Below are positions 7,890 to 16,979 of a DNA stretch of 64,000 nt, one piece after another. The DNA is from NCEH01 sp043195195 (GTDB lineage: Bacteria; Pseudomonadota; Alphaproteobacteria; Rhizobiales; Xanthobacteraceae). How positions within the stretch are numbered: the stretch's first letter is position 1; each line of letters begins with the position of its first letter. Location: NCBI RefSeq assembly GCF_043195195.1, contig NZ_JBAFWT010000003.1, positions 1-64,000 on the forward strand, in the 5' to 3' direction. The translations under genes were made by a program, and so were the position numbers. The notes below the pieces were generated by a model. It was given only the letters and a program-made list of their open reading frames with translations, was not told the origin of the DNA and searched no databases.

Positions 7890-9236
7890 TCACGCTTCCT
7901 CTACGTTCGCCCGCCGTTCGGGCGCCGCCAGTCCGGCGACAACTCCCTCCGCGTCGAAGGGTTGGGTCACCTCCACAAAGGTATCTGGGTAAAAGCCATT
8001 GAACCGGGTGCGCAGGGAGAGGGAATAGGCGCCGATGTGGCCGATCTCGATCCAGTCGCCGGTGTCGATGCTCTCCGGCAGATAGAACGGGCGCGAGAGC
8101 ACGTCGACGCTGTCGCAGGTGGCGCCATAGATGCGGAACGGCACGATCTTGTCGGAGGCGCCGGGCCGGCGGCGGCGGGCGGGGTCGGGAATGTGGCGCG
8201 CGGGCAGCAGAAGCTTGCCGGTCCAGCTATCCGACAGCGAGCCCCAGATGCCGTCGTTGATGTAGAGTCGCTGTCCCTTCTTCAACAGCACCCGCACGAT
8301 CACCGAGAAGGCGCGGGCGACGATCACCCGCCCGGGCTCGGCCACCAGAGGGGTATCGCCGAAGCCGTGCTGCCGCACCGCCGCCATCACGCTGCCCATC
8401 AGCTCCGGCAAGGGCGGCATGGGGGGAGAGGGGCGGCGCGGGTCCTCGGCATATTGGGCGGGGAAGCCGCCGCCGATGTCGAGGGCGGTCACCGGCACCT
8501 TGGCGATGTCGCGCACCTCGGCGGCGGTCGCGATGGCGCGCTCATAGGTGGTGGGGTCCACGACCTGGCTGCCGACATGGAACGCGATGCCGCAGCGAAA
8601 GCCGATGTGGTGGATGCGCTGAAGCAGTTCGGCCGCATGCATGGGTGCCGCGCCGAATTTCTTCGAAAGCTCGTAGGCCGCCTCCCCCTTGCTGGCGATG
8701 CGCACGAACAAGGTGAGCTGCGTCGGGTCGAGGTCGAGCGCGCGGACCACGCGCAGGATCTTCGCCACCTCGTCCTCGTGATCGAGCGCCAGCACCGTGA
8801 TGCCATGGCGCTCGAGCGCGAGGCGGATGTCCGATTGGGCCTTCACCGGATGCATGTAGAGCAGTTCGCTCGCCGTCACGGCGGCGCGGGCGGCGGCGAA
8901 TTCCGCCGGGCTCGCCACGTCGAACGCCGAGATGCCGAGGCCGGCGAGGGCGTCGAGCACCAGGGGCTCGCCATTGGTCTTCACCGCATAGGCGGTTTTT
9001 CCGGGAAACAGGGAGAGGAAGGCGCGCGCATCGGCCAGCAGCACCTGCGGGCGGAAACAATAGACCGGCTGGTCTGGCCGAAGGCGCAGGGCGGCTTCGC
9101 TCCCGGTCGCGAAGCGGGGCAGCTCCTGCGGGCCGGGGGCGGCCACGCCGGGTGGCGGCACGACCATTTGGGGCGAGACCATTTGGGGCAAGACCATCTG
9201 GGGGACGAACCGGGGGGACGACATGGCGGCATCCAT
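7890..9236 (-). CDS. Ornithine decarboxylase-like group IV PLP decarboxylase
   Basis: A 448-residue fold-III PLP enzyme of the eukaryotic-type ornithine/lysine decarboxylase family, forming putrescine or a related diamine in the cytoplasm. The PLP lysine is Lys86 in TAYAVKTN. Other marks are the phosphate-binding DIGGGFPAQY, EPGR, and the catalytic Cys373-Asp in YGATCDSVDVL. The first 40 residues are unusual: a Pro-rich leader with three near-identical units of Pro-Gln-Met-Val type, encoded by a 15-bp tandem repeat. A second ATG four codons in is also possible. An aminotransferase and a PuuC-like dehydrogenase within 8 kb could process its product. Confidence 0.88.
   Translation of the reverse strand: MDAAMSSPRFVPQMVLPQMVSPQMVVPPPGVAAPGPQELPRFATGSEAALRLRPDQPVYCFRPQVLLADARAFLSLFPGKTAYAVKTNGEPLVLDALAGLGISAFDVASPAEFAAARAAVTASELLYMHPVKAQSDIRLALERHGITVLALDHEDEVAKILRVVRALDLDPTQLTLFVRIASKGEAAYELSKKFGAAPMHAAELLQRIHHIGFRCGIAFHVGSQVVDPTTYERAIATAAEVRDIAKVPVTALDIGGGFPAQYAEDPRRPSPPMPPLPELMGSVMAAVRQHGFGDTPLVAEPGRVIVARAFSVIVRVLLKKGQRLYINDGIWGSLSDSWTGKLLLPARHIPDPARRRRPGASDKIVPFRIYGATCDSVDVLSRPFYLPESIDTGDWIEIGHIGAYSLSLRTRFNGFYPDTFVEVTQPFDAEGVVAGLAAPERRANVEEA
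9162..9206. repeat. Three tandem 15-bp units inside the decarboxylase 5' end
   Basis: Three consecutive 15-bp units (first unit GACCATTTGGGGCGA, the others differing at one to four bases) encode repeated Pro-Gln-Met-Val-type blocks in the N-terminal leader. The unit length keeps the frame, so slippage would only lengthen or shorten the leader. Confidence 0.8.
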
Positions 9237-9243
9237 CTTCTTG

Positions 9244-9264
9244 ACGCAGGGTAAAGACCTGCGT
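9244..9264. other. Hairpin in the decarboxylase leader
   Basis: ACGCAGG-GTAAAGA-CCTGCGT is a perfect 7-bp stem with a 7-base loop, just upstream of the decarboxylase start codon. It would lie in the 5' untranslated RNA and could influence initiation. No known riboswitch is recognised. Confidence 0.35.
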
Positions 9265-9464
9265 GCAGGCCCCTTCCCTTAACGCCGCACCGGGCACGGG
9301 GTTCAGGGCGGGTTCGGCTCACAACATGATGACGACGATTCGCAGCACGCAGATGGCACGGTTTCGCTTTTTGTCGCCGGGTGTGTCTCCGCTGCGCTTG
9401 ACCGGGACAATTGCCGGTTCCATCGTCCCGCCAAATGTCGGATTGAAGTGACGGGAGAGTGGGA

Positions 9465-9929
9465 ATGGGTCGCACGATGCGCAGCGGGCGGGCGTTTGCC
9501 GGGATCGCGGCCCTGTTGGCCGGCCTCGCCTTTGGAGTGCCTGCCAAGGCTGCCAGCATTCTCGACAATTTCTGGCTGCCCAACGACAACTACAGCGGCA
9601 ACCTGCCGGCCTGCACCGAGCCGCTGGCGCTCGGCACCATTTCCATGCGCTTTGCCGAGACCGAGCGCATGTATTGGAACGCGCCGCTGAACATCCTGTC
9701 CTATTCCAACGTGCGTGAAACCGCCTTCCGCCCCTGGGGCGAGGCATTCCAGCCGCGCCGCTATTGCACCGCCAAGGTGGTGCTGTCGGATAACAAGATC
9801 CGCCAGATCGACTATTCCATCATCGAGGATTCGAGCTTCCAGGGTTACACCTGGGGCGTGGAATGGTGCATCATCGGGCTGGATCGCAACCTTGCCTATG
9901 CACCCGGTTGCCAGATGGCGCGTCCGTGA
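9465..9929 (+). CDS. Secreted protein of unknown function, coupled to RNase T2
   Basis: A 154-residue protein with a signal peptide (MGRTMRSGRAFAGIAALLAG, cut near AKAAS) and three cysteines in the mature part (PACTEP, RRYCTAKV, VEWCIIG) plus one near the C-terminus (APGCQM), consistent with two disulfides in the periplasm. GGGAG precedes the ATG at 9465; a GTG two codons upstream and an ATG four codons downstream are alternatives. Its stop codon overlaps the GTG of the RNase T2 gene, so the two are probably translated together. I do not recognise the family. Confidence 0.7.
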   Translation: MGRTMRSGRAFAGIAALLAGLAFGVPAKAASILDNFWLPNDNYSGNLPACTEPLALGTISMRFAETERMYWNAPLNILSYSNVRETAFRPWGEAFQPRRYCTAKVVLSDNKIRQIDYSIIEDSSFQGYTWGVEWCIIGLDRNLAYAPGCQMARP

Positions 9930-10612
9930 TTCGACGCCTCTGCGCCGCCGCCCTGTTCCTGCTTGCAGCGGCGGTCGCGGGGCACGCGGAGGCGCAGGGG
10001 TCTGCGTCCAACCCGGGCACGACACCGCCCAGGAGCTTTGACTTCTATATTCTCGCCCTCTCCTGGTCGCCGACCTTTTGTGCCGAGCGGTCGCGCAGCG
10101 AGGCGGCGCAATGCCGCTCCGGGCAGCCGTTTGGCTTCATCGTTCACGGGCTGTGGCCGCAGAACGCGCGCGGCTATCCCCAGTCCTGCCAGACCCCGGC
10201 ACCCTATATCCCGACCGAAACGCTCAACGGCATCCAGGACCTGATGCCGAGCCGCGGTCTCGTGATCCATGAATGGCGCCGGCACGGCACCTGTTCGGGC
10301 CTTTCGCCACACGCCTATTTCGCCACCCTGCGTGCCGCGCGGGAAAAGGTGGTGGTGCCGCCCGCCTTCACTGCGCCGGCTGAGCCGCAGACGGTGACGC
10401 CGGCAGCGGTGGAAACCGCCTTCATTGCTGCCAATCCCGGCCTCACCGCCGATATGATCGCGGTCGATTGCAGCGCCAACCGCTTGCGCGAGGTGCGGCT
10501 TTGCTTCAGCAAGGATCTTTCGTTTCAGTCCTGTCCAGAGGCGGACCGGCGCGGATGCCGGGCCGGGCGCAGCTTGCAGGTGCCTCCGGTTCAGGTGCCT
10601 CCCGTTCGATAG
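9926..10612 (+). CDS. Secreted ribonuclease T2
   Basis: A 228-residue RNase T2 family endoribonuclease, acting on RNA in the periplasm or outside the cell through 2',3'-cyclic phosphate intermediates. After the signal peptide (LCAAALFLLAAAVAGHAEAQ) come the two catalytic blocks: CAS I in FIVHGLWPQNARG and CAS II in HEWRRHGTCSG, each with its histidine. The GTG start overlaps the previous stop as GTGA, implying coupling; a longer upstream extension would overlap the previous gene by some 65 bases. The C-terminus ends in a Pro/Val repeat (QVPPVQVPPV). Confidence 0.92.
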   Translation: MIRRLCAAALFLLAAAVAGHAEAQGSASNPGTTPPRSFDFYILALSWSPTFCAERSRSEAAQCRSGQPFGFIVHGLWPQNARGYPQSCQTPAPYIPTETLNGIQDLMPSRGLVIHEWRRHGTCSGLSPHAYFATLRAAREKVVVPPAFTAPAEPQTVTPAAVETAFIAANPGLTADMIAVDCSANRLREVRLCFSKDLSFQSCPEADRRGCRAGRSLQVPPVQVPPVR

Positions 10613-10637
10613 GGCGCTGGGAAAGCCGACGCCGCCG

Positions 10638-11489
10638 ATGAATTATCGCCATGCCTTCCATGCCGGGAACGCCGCAGACGTGATGAAGCACGCCGCGCTG
10701 GCGCGTGTGCTCGCCTATCTCAACAAAAAGGACGCTCCCTATCGCGTGCTCGATACCCATGCGGGGGCCGGGCTCTACGATCTCGGCGGGGTTTCGGCCC
10801 AGCGCACGGGCGAGGCGGAAGCGGGCATCGAGCGGGTGCTGGAAGCCAACCTTCCCGCCCCGGCCGCCGAGCTTCTCGCGCCCTATCTCGACGCAGTGCG
10901 CACACTGCGCAGTCATGCTGGTGCCCGCCGCTACCCCGGCTCGCCCGCGCTGGCGCTGGCCCTCGGCCGCCCGCAGGATCGCTTCCTGTTCTCCGAACTG
11001 CATTTTGAAGAGCGGGCGAAGCTGGAGAAGAACATAGGCGGCGATCCGCGCGCAAAAGTGCTGTCGCAGGATGGCTGGAACGCCCTCGCCGCCCATCTGC
11101 CGCCGCGCGAGCGGCGCGGCGTGGTTCTGGTGGACCCGCCGTTTGAGGAAGGCGGCGAGTTCAAGCGGCTCGCCGACGCGCTCACCACCTTCCACGAGCG
11201 CTTCGCCACCGGCATCCTGATGCTCTGGTATCCCATCAAGGACCTGCGCGCGGTGGACGCCTTCCGCCGCGAGGTGGCCCATGTGGGCCTTCCCAAGACC
11301 CTGCGGGTGGAACTGGACTTTGCCGAGGTGCGCGCCACGGATGCGCTCTCCGGGAGTGGCCTGATCATCGTCAATCCGCCGTTCACGCTCGCCGACGAGA
11401 TGCGGACCATACTGACAGCGCTTTCACCGCTGCTGGCCCATGATGGCAAGGGCCGCTCGCGGGTCTCCTGGATCGTCCCGGAACGCTGA
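10638..11489 (+). CDS. rlmJ: 23S rRNA (adenine(2030)-N6)-methyltransferase RlmJ
   Basis: A 283-residue S-adenosylmethionine-dependent methyltransferase that modifies A2030 of 23S rRNA before ribosome assembly. It starts with the invariant MNYRHAFHAGNAADVMKH, has the cofactor loop LDTHAGAGLYDL, and the catalytic motif IV (D/N)PP(Y/F) as VLVDPPFEEGGEF. Length and both ends match the family. It begins 25 bases after the RNase T2 stop and could be read from the same transcript. Confidence 0.95.
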   Translation: MNYRHAFHAGNAADVMKHAALARVLAYLNKKDAPYRVLDTHAGAGLYDLGGVSAQRTGEAEAGIERVLEANLPAPAAELLAPYLDAVRTLRSHAGARRYPGSPALALALGRPQDRFLFSELHFEERAKLEKNIGGDPRAKVLSQDGWNALAAHLPPRERRGVVLVDPPFEEGGEFKRLADALTTFHERFATGILMLWYPIKDLRAVDAFRREVAHVGLPKTLRVELDFAEVRATDALSGSGLIIVNPPFTLADEMRTILTALSPLLAHDGKGRSRVSWIVPER

Positions 11490-11657
11490 CGCGCGTCGCA
11501 GGATCGCCGCCCGCCATATCGCGAATGAAAGCGCAGCGCGGTGGAAGTTCTTCCACCTGCACCGCCGCGCGCAGAAAATTCGCGAGAAACCGCTTCTCCC
11601 ATATCCCAAAGGGGATTAGCTCTGCTGTGGGATCCTCACGCCAGAAGAGCCAGCCGC

Positions 11658-12251
11658 ATGCGCCTGCGTTACTCGCCCGCCTCTCCGTTCGCCCGCAAGG
11701 CGCGCGTCGCCGCCGCCCATCTCGGCCTTGCGCTGGAGTTGGAGACCGCCGACACGATGAGTTCGGAAGACTCGATCCGCCAGCAAAACCCGCTCGGCAA
11801 AATCCCCGTGCTGCTGCGGGACAGCGGCCCGGCTCTGTTCGATTCCCCGGTGATTCTCGCCTATCTCGACCATGTCGCCGGCGGCGGCCGCATTCTGCCT
11901 GCCGATCCCGAGACTCGCTTCGCCGCTTTGCGCCTGGAGGCCCTCGCCGACGGCATCATGGATGCCGCCATCCTCCAGATCTACGAGGCCCGTTATCGCA
12001 GCGAGGACAAGCGCGTCGAAAGCTGGGTGGCAATGCAAGCCGGCAAGGTGGCCCGCGCGCTCGCCGAATTGGAAGCCAGCCCGCCGCCCGAGGGTGACCC
12101 CAACGTGGGCGACATCACGCTCGGGTGCGCCCTGGGCTATCTCGACTTCCGCTTCGGCGGCCAATGGCGCGCGGATCATCCGGGCCTGGTGGCATGGTAT
12201 GAGCGGTTCGCCGCGCGCTGCCCGGCCTTCTCGGCCAGCGCACCCGACTGA
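11658..12251 (+). CDS. Glutathione S-transferase family protein (second)
   Basis: A 197-residue GST-like protein. The thioredoxin-like half begins MRLRYSPASPFARKARVAAAH, with the S-P-x-x-R active-site region seen in bacterial YfcF/YibF-type GSTs, then NPLGKIPVLL and DSPVILAYLDHVAG. The helical half ends with PNVGDITLGCALGYLDFRF. The ATG chosen matches the family start; the longer open frame upstream is Arg/Ser-rich and noncoding-looking. The substrate is unknown. Confidence 0.87.
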   Translation: MRLRYSPASPFARKARVAAAHLGLALELETADTMSSEDSIRQQNPLGKIPVLLRDSGPALFDSPVILAYLDHVAGGGRILPADPETRFAALRLEALADGIMDAAILQIYEARYRSEDKRVESWVAMQAGKVARALAELEASPPPEGDPNVGDITLGCALGYLDFRFGGQWRADHPGLVAWYERFAARCPAFSASAPD

Positions 12252-12351
12252 ACCCGACCGCCTCCTGACCGATCGCATTGTCTGTGGTCCGATTGCCTCC
12301 CGGCAAACGGTCCTCGCGTGCCCACAGAAATGCAAACACGCCCCAGCACAT

Positions 12352-12382
12352 AAAAATCCCGGCCGGGACGAACCCGGCCGGG
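12352..12382 (-). terminator. Rho-independent terminator for the DUF1236 gene
   Basis: Read leftward, CCCGGCCGGG-TTCGT-CCCGGCCGGG gives a perfect 10-bp stem followed by ATTTTTA. It begins 39 bases beyond the stop of the leftward DUF1236 gene. Confidence 0.85.
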
Positions 12383-12420
12383 AAAAGGCCCTTCACGCGC
12401 CAGGGCGGTGACGTGTTGGA

Positions 12421-12813
12421 TCAGGGCGTGACGACCTGAATCACCTTGCGGGTGCCGCGATCCACGATCACACGGCGATCGTTGACGACGGTGTAGGCAT
12501 ATTCGTCATGGTTGGGCACGGAATAGACCTGCACGCTGGGGGGCAGCGGCTCGCCGACCACGACCTCATGCTGGTAGCGTACCGAGGGACGGTTCTCCTG
12601 AATCACGTAGGAGCGCACCTCCTGCGGGGGTTCAGCCGCCGCGCCCATGGTGGCGCCCACAGCGCCGCCCACGACCGCGCCCACGGGTCCGCCCACCACA
12701 GCACCCACCGCTGCCCCGCCAACGGCGCCGGTCGCAGTGGAAGCCTGCGCGAATACAGCGCTGGGAGACGCAATGGCCAGGGCCAGGGCCGCAATATAGA
12801 TCGGTGACTTCAT
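12421..12813 (-). CDS. DUF1236 family exported protein with glycine zipper
   Basis: A 130-residue protein. The signal peptide (MKSPIYIAALALAIASPSAVFA) is followed by a Gly/Ala/Val zipper of about 35 residues (GAVGGAAVGAVVGGPVGA) and a C-terminal DUF1236 domain with EVVVGEPLPPSVQVYSVP and RRVIVDRGTRKVIQVV. Such proteins sit in the periplasm or outer envelope of rhizobiales; their job is unknown. GAGGAT precedes the second of two in-frame ATGs at proper spacing, so that ATG is preferred. It has its own strong terminator. Confidence 0.85.
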   Translation of the reverse strand: MKSPIYIAALALAIASPSAVFAQASTATGAVGGAAVGAVVGGPVGAVVGGAVGATMGAAAEPPQEVRSYVIQENRPSVRYQHEVVVGEPLPPSVQVYSVPNHDEYAYTVVNDRRVIVDRGTRKVIQVVTP

Positions 12814-13062
12814 GATCATATCCTCACGATGGTTGGTCGAAGTTTCAAACGAACTCCACCCGACTTCGTTCCCGTGAGGATAAAAACGTGAAGACCTGAA
12901 ATATTTTTCAGCAACACCAGATACGAAACAGCCCCTCATGTGACCTGTTGTTTATAGCTACGCTTCCTAATTGGATCACATCTCCGCTTTACAAGCGCCT
13001 TACCCTGGGACAACCGCAGGCTCTGCCGTAAATTTGGAACACCAGAGGCGTTTCGCCCCGGT

Positions 13063-14463
13063 TTACGCGGCCTTGAGCAGATCGCGTCGCTGCAGCTCGG
13101 CCTGGGTGAGGTCCAGCACACGCCATGCGGTCGCCACAATCTGGTCCGCTTCCGCATAGCTCAGCGTAAACGGGGGCGCGAGGATGAGACTGTCGCGCAC
13201 CGCGCGCATCACCAGCCCCTCGGAAAAGGAAAAATCGCGCGCGATCTGGCCGACCGTCCCCTCCTCCGCCGCGAACTTGGCGCGGCTCGGCCTGTGCGGG
13301 GTGAGTTCCATGGCGCCGATCAGACCCACCATGCGCGCCTCGCCGACCAGGGGATGCTCGCCAAGCTTCAGCCAGCGCGCCTGGAGATAGGGGCCGATAT
13401 CATCCTTCACCCGCGCGACCAGCTTTTCCTCATGCATGATCTTGAGGTTGGCGAGCGCAGCCGCGCAGCCGCCGGGATGTCCGGAATAGGTGAAGCCGTG
13501 GTTGAAATCGCCGCCGTGCGCGATGAAGCCCTCGGCCACCCGATCCCCCACGATCACGCCGCCAAGGGGGAAATAGCCGGAGGTGACCCCCTTCGCGAAA
13601 GTGATGAGATCCGGCTGGACGCCCATATATTGGCAGCCGAACCATTCTCCGGTGCGCCCGAAACCGCAGATCACCTCATCGCACACCAGCAGCACGTCGC
13701 GCTCGCGGCAGATCTTCTGAACTTCCGGCCAATAGCTGGCGGGCGGGATGATGACGCCGCCGGCGCCCTGGATCGGCTCGCCGATGAAGGCGGCGACATT
13801 CTCCGGCCCCGCCTCGTCGATGGCGCGGGCCACCTCGCGCGCCGCAGCGAGGCCGAACTCCTCGCGCTCCATGTCGCCGCCCTCGGCCCACCAATAGGGC
13901 TGCTGCACATGGATGATGCCGGGAATGGGCAGCCCGCCCTGGGCATGCATGGGCTTCATGCCGCCCAGGCTCGCCCCGCCCACGGTGGAGCCGTGATAGG
14001 CATTCTTGCGGGCGATGAAGATGTGCTTCTCTGGTTTGCCCAGCGCGGCCCAATAATGGCGCACCATGCGGATGACGGTATCCACCGCCTCGGACCCGCC
14101 GGAGGTGAAGAACACCCGCTTCATGCCCTCGGGAGCCACCTGGGCGATGGCGGCGGCGAGTTCCGCGACAGCGGGGTGCGTGGTCTTGAAGAAGGTATTA
14201 TAATAGTCGAGCTTACGGAGCTGGTCGGCGATGGCATCGACGATTTCATGCCGGCCATGGCCGACCTGGGAGCACCACAGGCCCGACATGCCGTCGAGGA
14301 TCTTGTTGCCCTCGGAATCGAAGATGAAGCTCCCCTCCGCATGGGTGATCACCCGCACGCCTTCCGCATTCAGCGCCTTCGTATCCGAGAAGGGGTGCAG
14401 ATGGTGCTCGGCGTCCAGATGGCGCCAGTGGGCGGTGGAATTGGAGGGGGGAACGGACGTCAC
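13063..14463 (-). CDS. Class III omega-aminotransferase
   Basis: A 466-residue fold-I PLP aminotransferase of the putrescine/beta-alanine-pyruvate type. Marks are GMSGLWCSQVGHGR, FFTSGGSEAVDT, KNAYHGSTVGGASLGG, LLVCDEVICGFGRTG and the PLP lysine in DLITFAKGVTSGYFPLGG. The close match to the SpuC/omega-aminotransferase subgroup suggests transfer of an amino group from putrescine or another terminal amine to pyruvate. The start is GTG; AAGGAG lies 12 bases upstream, slightly far. With the decarboxylase at 7.9-9.2 kb and the aldehyde dehydrogenase at 15.4 kb it fits a polyamine breakdown route (inference; the genes are not one operon). Confidence 0.9.
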   Translation of the reverse strand: MTSVPPSNSTAHWRHLDAEHHLHPFSDTKALNAEGVRVITHAEGSFIFDSEGNKILDGMSGLWCSQVGHGRHEIVDAIADQLRKLDYYNTFFKTTHPAVAELAAAIAQVAPEGMKRVFFTSGGSEAVDTVIRMVRHYWAALGKPEKHIFIARKNAYHGSTVGGASLGGMKPMHAQGGLPIPGIIHVQQPYWWAEGGDMEREEFGLAAAREVARAIDEAGPENVAAFIGEPIQGAGGVIIPPASYWPEVQKICRERDVLLVCDEVICGFGRTGEWFGCQYMGVQPDLITFAKGVTSGYFPLGGVIVGDRVAEGFIAHGGDFNHGFTYSGHPGGCAAALANLKIMHEEKLVARVKDDIGPYLQARWLKLGEHPLVGEARMVGLIGAMELTPHRPSRAKFAAEEGTVGQIARDFSFSEGLVMRAVRDSLILAPPFTLSYAEADQIVATAWRVLDLTQAELQRRDLLKAA

Positions 14464-14691
14464 GATTGCGATGCTCCTTCAGAGCCGAACGACCGATTTT
14501 CCTTAGGGCCGCCCTCCGGTTTTAACAAGCACGCCGTTGCTGTCGCGGGGGTGCACGCGACCTGCGGCAGCCGCCTGCCGACGGTCTCCGCGACCGAATG
14601 TCCAATCGGAAAATCGCTGCTTTCGCCCGCATCAAACCTGCTAGGACATGGCCCATTGCCGGCAACGGGTACGCGTACGGGAGATGCCCGA

Positions 14692-15330
14692 ATGGATTTG
14701 GATTTTTGGCGGACGAAGTGGGAAAACAACCAGATCGCCTTTCACGAGGGCAAGCCCAACGCCCTTCTCGTGAAGCACATCTCTCACCTCAACCTCCACA
14801 AGGGGGCCCGCGTCTTCGTGCCCCTGTGCGGCAAGACTCGCGATATCTTCTGGCTGCTGTCCCAGGGATTTGAGGTGGTCGGCGCGGAGCTAAGCCAGCT
14901 TGCCGTGGCGCAATTATTTACCGATCTCGACATCTCGCCCGAGATATCTGAGGCCGGTGCGCTCACGCGCTGCAGCGCCCCCGGCATCGACATCTTCATC
15001 GGCGACATCTTCGAATTGACGCGCGACACCCTCGGACCGGTAGATGCCGTCTACGACCGCGCCGCGCTCGTGGCCCTGCCCAAGCCCCTGCGCGAGCGTT
15101 ACGCGGCCCATCTGGTCGATATCACCGCCGCCGCGCCGCAGCTCCTGATCTGCTTCGACTATGATCAATCCCTGATCGACGGCCCGCCGTTCGCGGTCAG
15201 CCCCGACACGACCCGCGCGCTCTATGGGGAGACCTATCGCATCTCCCTGCTGGAAAGCGTCCCGGTGCCAGGTGGCCTGAAAGGCACCTGCGAGGCGACG
15301 GAACGGGTGTTCCTGCTCGATCGGCCTTGA
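14692..15330 (+). CDS. tpm: Thiopurine S-methyltransferase
   Basis: A 212-residue SAM-dependent methyltransferase of the TPMT family. It opens with MDLDFWRTKWENNQIAFHEG, the hallmark W-x-x-x-W-x-x-x-x-x-F/W-H start, followed by VFVPLCGKTRDIFWLLSQGF, VVGAELSQLAV and VDAVYDRAALVALP. Bacterial members methylate thiol, selenium or tellurium compounds; the natural substrate here is unknown. GGGAG precedes the chosen ATG. A frame open for more than 1.3 kb upstream lies over the opposing aminotransferase gene and is not coding. Confidence 0.92.
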   Translation: MDLDFWRTKWENNQIAFHEGKPNALLVKHISHLNLHKGARVFVPLCGKTRDIFWLLSQGFEVVGAELSQLAVAQLFTDLDISPEISEAGALTRCSAPGIDIFIGDIFELTRDTLGPVDAVYDRAALVALPKPLRERYAAHLVDITAAAPQLLICFDYDQSLIDGPPFAVSPDTTRALYGETYRISLLESVPVPGGLKGTCEATERVFLLDRP

Positions 15331-15355
15331 CCGCCCGATCCGAGAGCGGAAACGC

Positions 15356-16840
15356 CTAAAGCCGCGTCCACACGGTCTTGAGATCGGAATATTTCTCCAG
15401 CGCATGGAGCGATTTGTCCCGGCCGAAGCCGGATTGCTTCACCCCGCCGAACGGCACCGTGATGTCGTCGGCGTCGAAGCAGTTCACATAGACCACGCCG
15501 GCCTTGAAGCGGCGCGCCACCTTGTAGGCGGCGGCAAGATCCCCGCTCCAGATCGCCGCGCCGAGGCCGTAGAGCGTGCCGTTGGCGATCTTTACCGCCT
15601 CATCCAGGCCGTCGAAGCCGATCACCGACAACACCGGGCCGAAGATCTCCCTCTGATCCAGCGAGGAGCCGGGCGCCACATTGTCGAAGATGGTGGGGGC
15701 GACGAAGGCGCCGCCGGTCTCTTCCCGCACCGCCGTGCCGCCCACCACGAGCCGCGCGCCTTCCGCGAGGCCGCGATCGATGGCGGCCAGTATCCGGCCC
15801 TGGTGCTCGCGGCTCACCACCGCGCCGGCCTTCGCCTGCGGGTCCAGCGGATCGCCCGGCATCCATTGAGCCGCGGCGGCGGCGATGCGCGCGACGAGTT
15901 CGTCCTTGATGCGATTGTCCACCAGCAGGCGCGAACCGGCCGTGCACATTTCGCCCTGGTTGAAGAAGATGCCGGCGGCCGCCGCCTCGGCGACGGCATC
16001 GAGGTCGGGCGCGTCGTGGGCCACCACGAAGCCGGTCTTGCCCCCCAGCTCCAGCGCCACCCGCTTGAGATTGCTGTCGGCGGAATAGCGCATGAAATAG
16101 CGCCCCACCTCGGTGGAGCCGGTAAACGCGATGGCGTCCACGTCCATATGCCGCCCGAGGGCCGCGCCCGCCTCCTCGCCGAGGCCGGGCACCACGTTGA
16201 ACACGCCGTCCGGGATGCCGGCTTCCTGCGCCAGTTCGGCGAGACGCAGCGCGGTGAGCGGGGATTCTTCCGCCGGCTTCAGCACCACCGAATTGCCCAT
16301 GGCGAGTGCCGGGGCGAATTTCCAGGCCGCCATGACCATGGGAAAGTTCCACGGCGTCACGCAGCCCACCACGCCGAGCGGCTCGCGCAGGATCAGCGCG
16401 AGATTCTCGTCATTGGTGGGCGCGATCTCCCCATAAACCTTGTCCGCCGCCTCGCCGTAATAGGCGATGGTATCGGCGGTGGCCCGCACGTCGATGGATT
16501 TCGCGTCCGAGATCGGCTTGCCCATGTTGAGGGTTTCGAGCAGGGCGAGGTCATCGCGATGGGCCCGCACCAGCTCGGCGAAGCGCATGAGAATGCGCTT
16601 GCGCTCGGAGGGCTTCAGCCCGGCCCAGCGGCGATCCTCGAAAGCGGTGCGCGCGGCGTGGACGGCAAGATCCACGTCTGCATCCTCGCACGAAGCGATC
16701 CGCGCCAGTTCCTGGCCAGTGGCGGGGTTGATCGCGGCGAAGCGCTTGCCGCTCGCCGCCGGCACGAAGCGGCCGTCGATGAAGGCGTCGGTGCGGAAGG
16801 AAGGGGCGGCAGGGGCGGCGGCAAGGGTGCTGGCGCTCAT
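15356..16840 (-). CDS. PuuC-like NAD(P)-dependent aldehyde dehydrogenase
   Basis: A 494-residue aldehyde dehydrogenase, probably of the gamma-glutamyl-gamma-aminobutyraldehyde or aminoaldehyde type. Motifs: CVTPWNFPMVMAAWK and LKPAEESPLTAL (cofactor site), FTGSTEVGRYF, the general-base glutamate in LELGGKTGFVV, the nucleophilic cysteine in NQGEMCTAGSRLLV, and EIFGPVLSV. AAGGAG precedes the ATG. It is convergent with tpm. An amine-derived aldehyde is a reasonable substrate given the nearby decarboxylase and omega-aminotransferase, but this is not proven by sequence. Confidence 0.9.
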   Translation of the reverse strand: MSASTLAAAPAAPSFRTDAFIDGRFVPAASGKRFAAINPATGQELARIASCEDADVDLAVHAARTAFEDRRWAGLKPSERKRILMRFAELVRAHRDDLALLETLNMGKPISDAKSIDVRATADTIAYYGEAADKVYGEIAPTNDENLALILREPLGVVGCVTPWNFPMVMAAWKFAPALAMGNSVVLKPAEESPLTALRLAELAQEAGIPDGVFNVVPGLGEEAGAALGRHMDVDAIAFTGSTEVGRYFMRYSADSNLKRVALELGGKTGFVVAHDAPDLDAVAEAAAAGIFFNQGEMCTAGSRLLVDNRIKDELVARIAAAAAQWMPGDPLDPQAKAGAVVSREHQGRILAAIDRGLAEGARLVVGGTAVREETGGAFVAPTIFDNVAPGSSLDQREIFGPVLSVIGFDGLDEAVKIANGTLYGLGAAIWSGDLAAAYKVARRFKAGVVYVNCFDADDITVPFGGVKQSGFGRDKSLHALEKYSDLKTVWTRL

Positions 16841-16979
16841 GGGCTTACTCCTTCAAGCGTGGCCGGGTGCGTGGGCGGCACCCTCGCCTTTGTCGCCTTG
16901 CGCCGTCAAGGCGGGAAGCGCCCCATCGTAAGGTGGATGTGGCGGGAGCCTGCGGGAAGGCGGATCTGCAACGCCTGCC

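Noticed and set aside
13294..14691. Long plus-strand extension (466 codons) upstream of tpm
   Set aside because: It lies entirely over the opposing aminotransferase gene, whose protein is clearly recognised; high GC keeps the shadow frame open.
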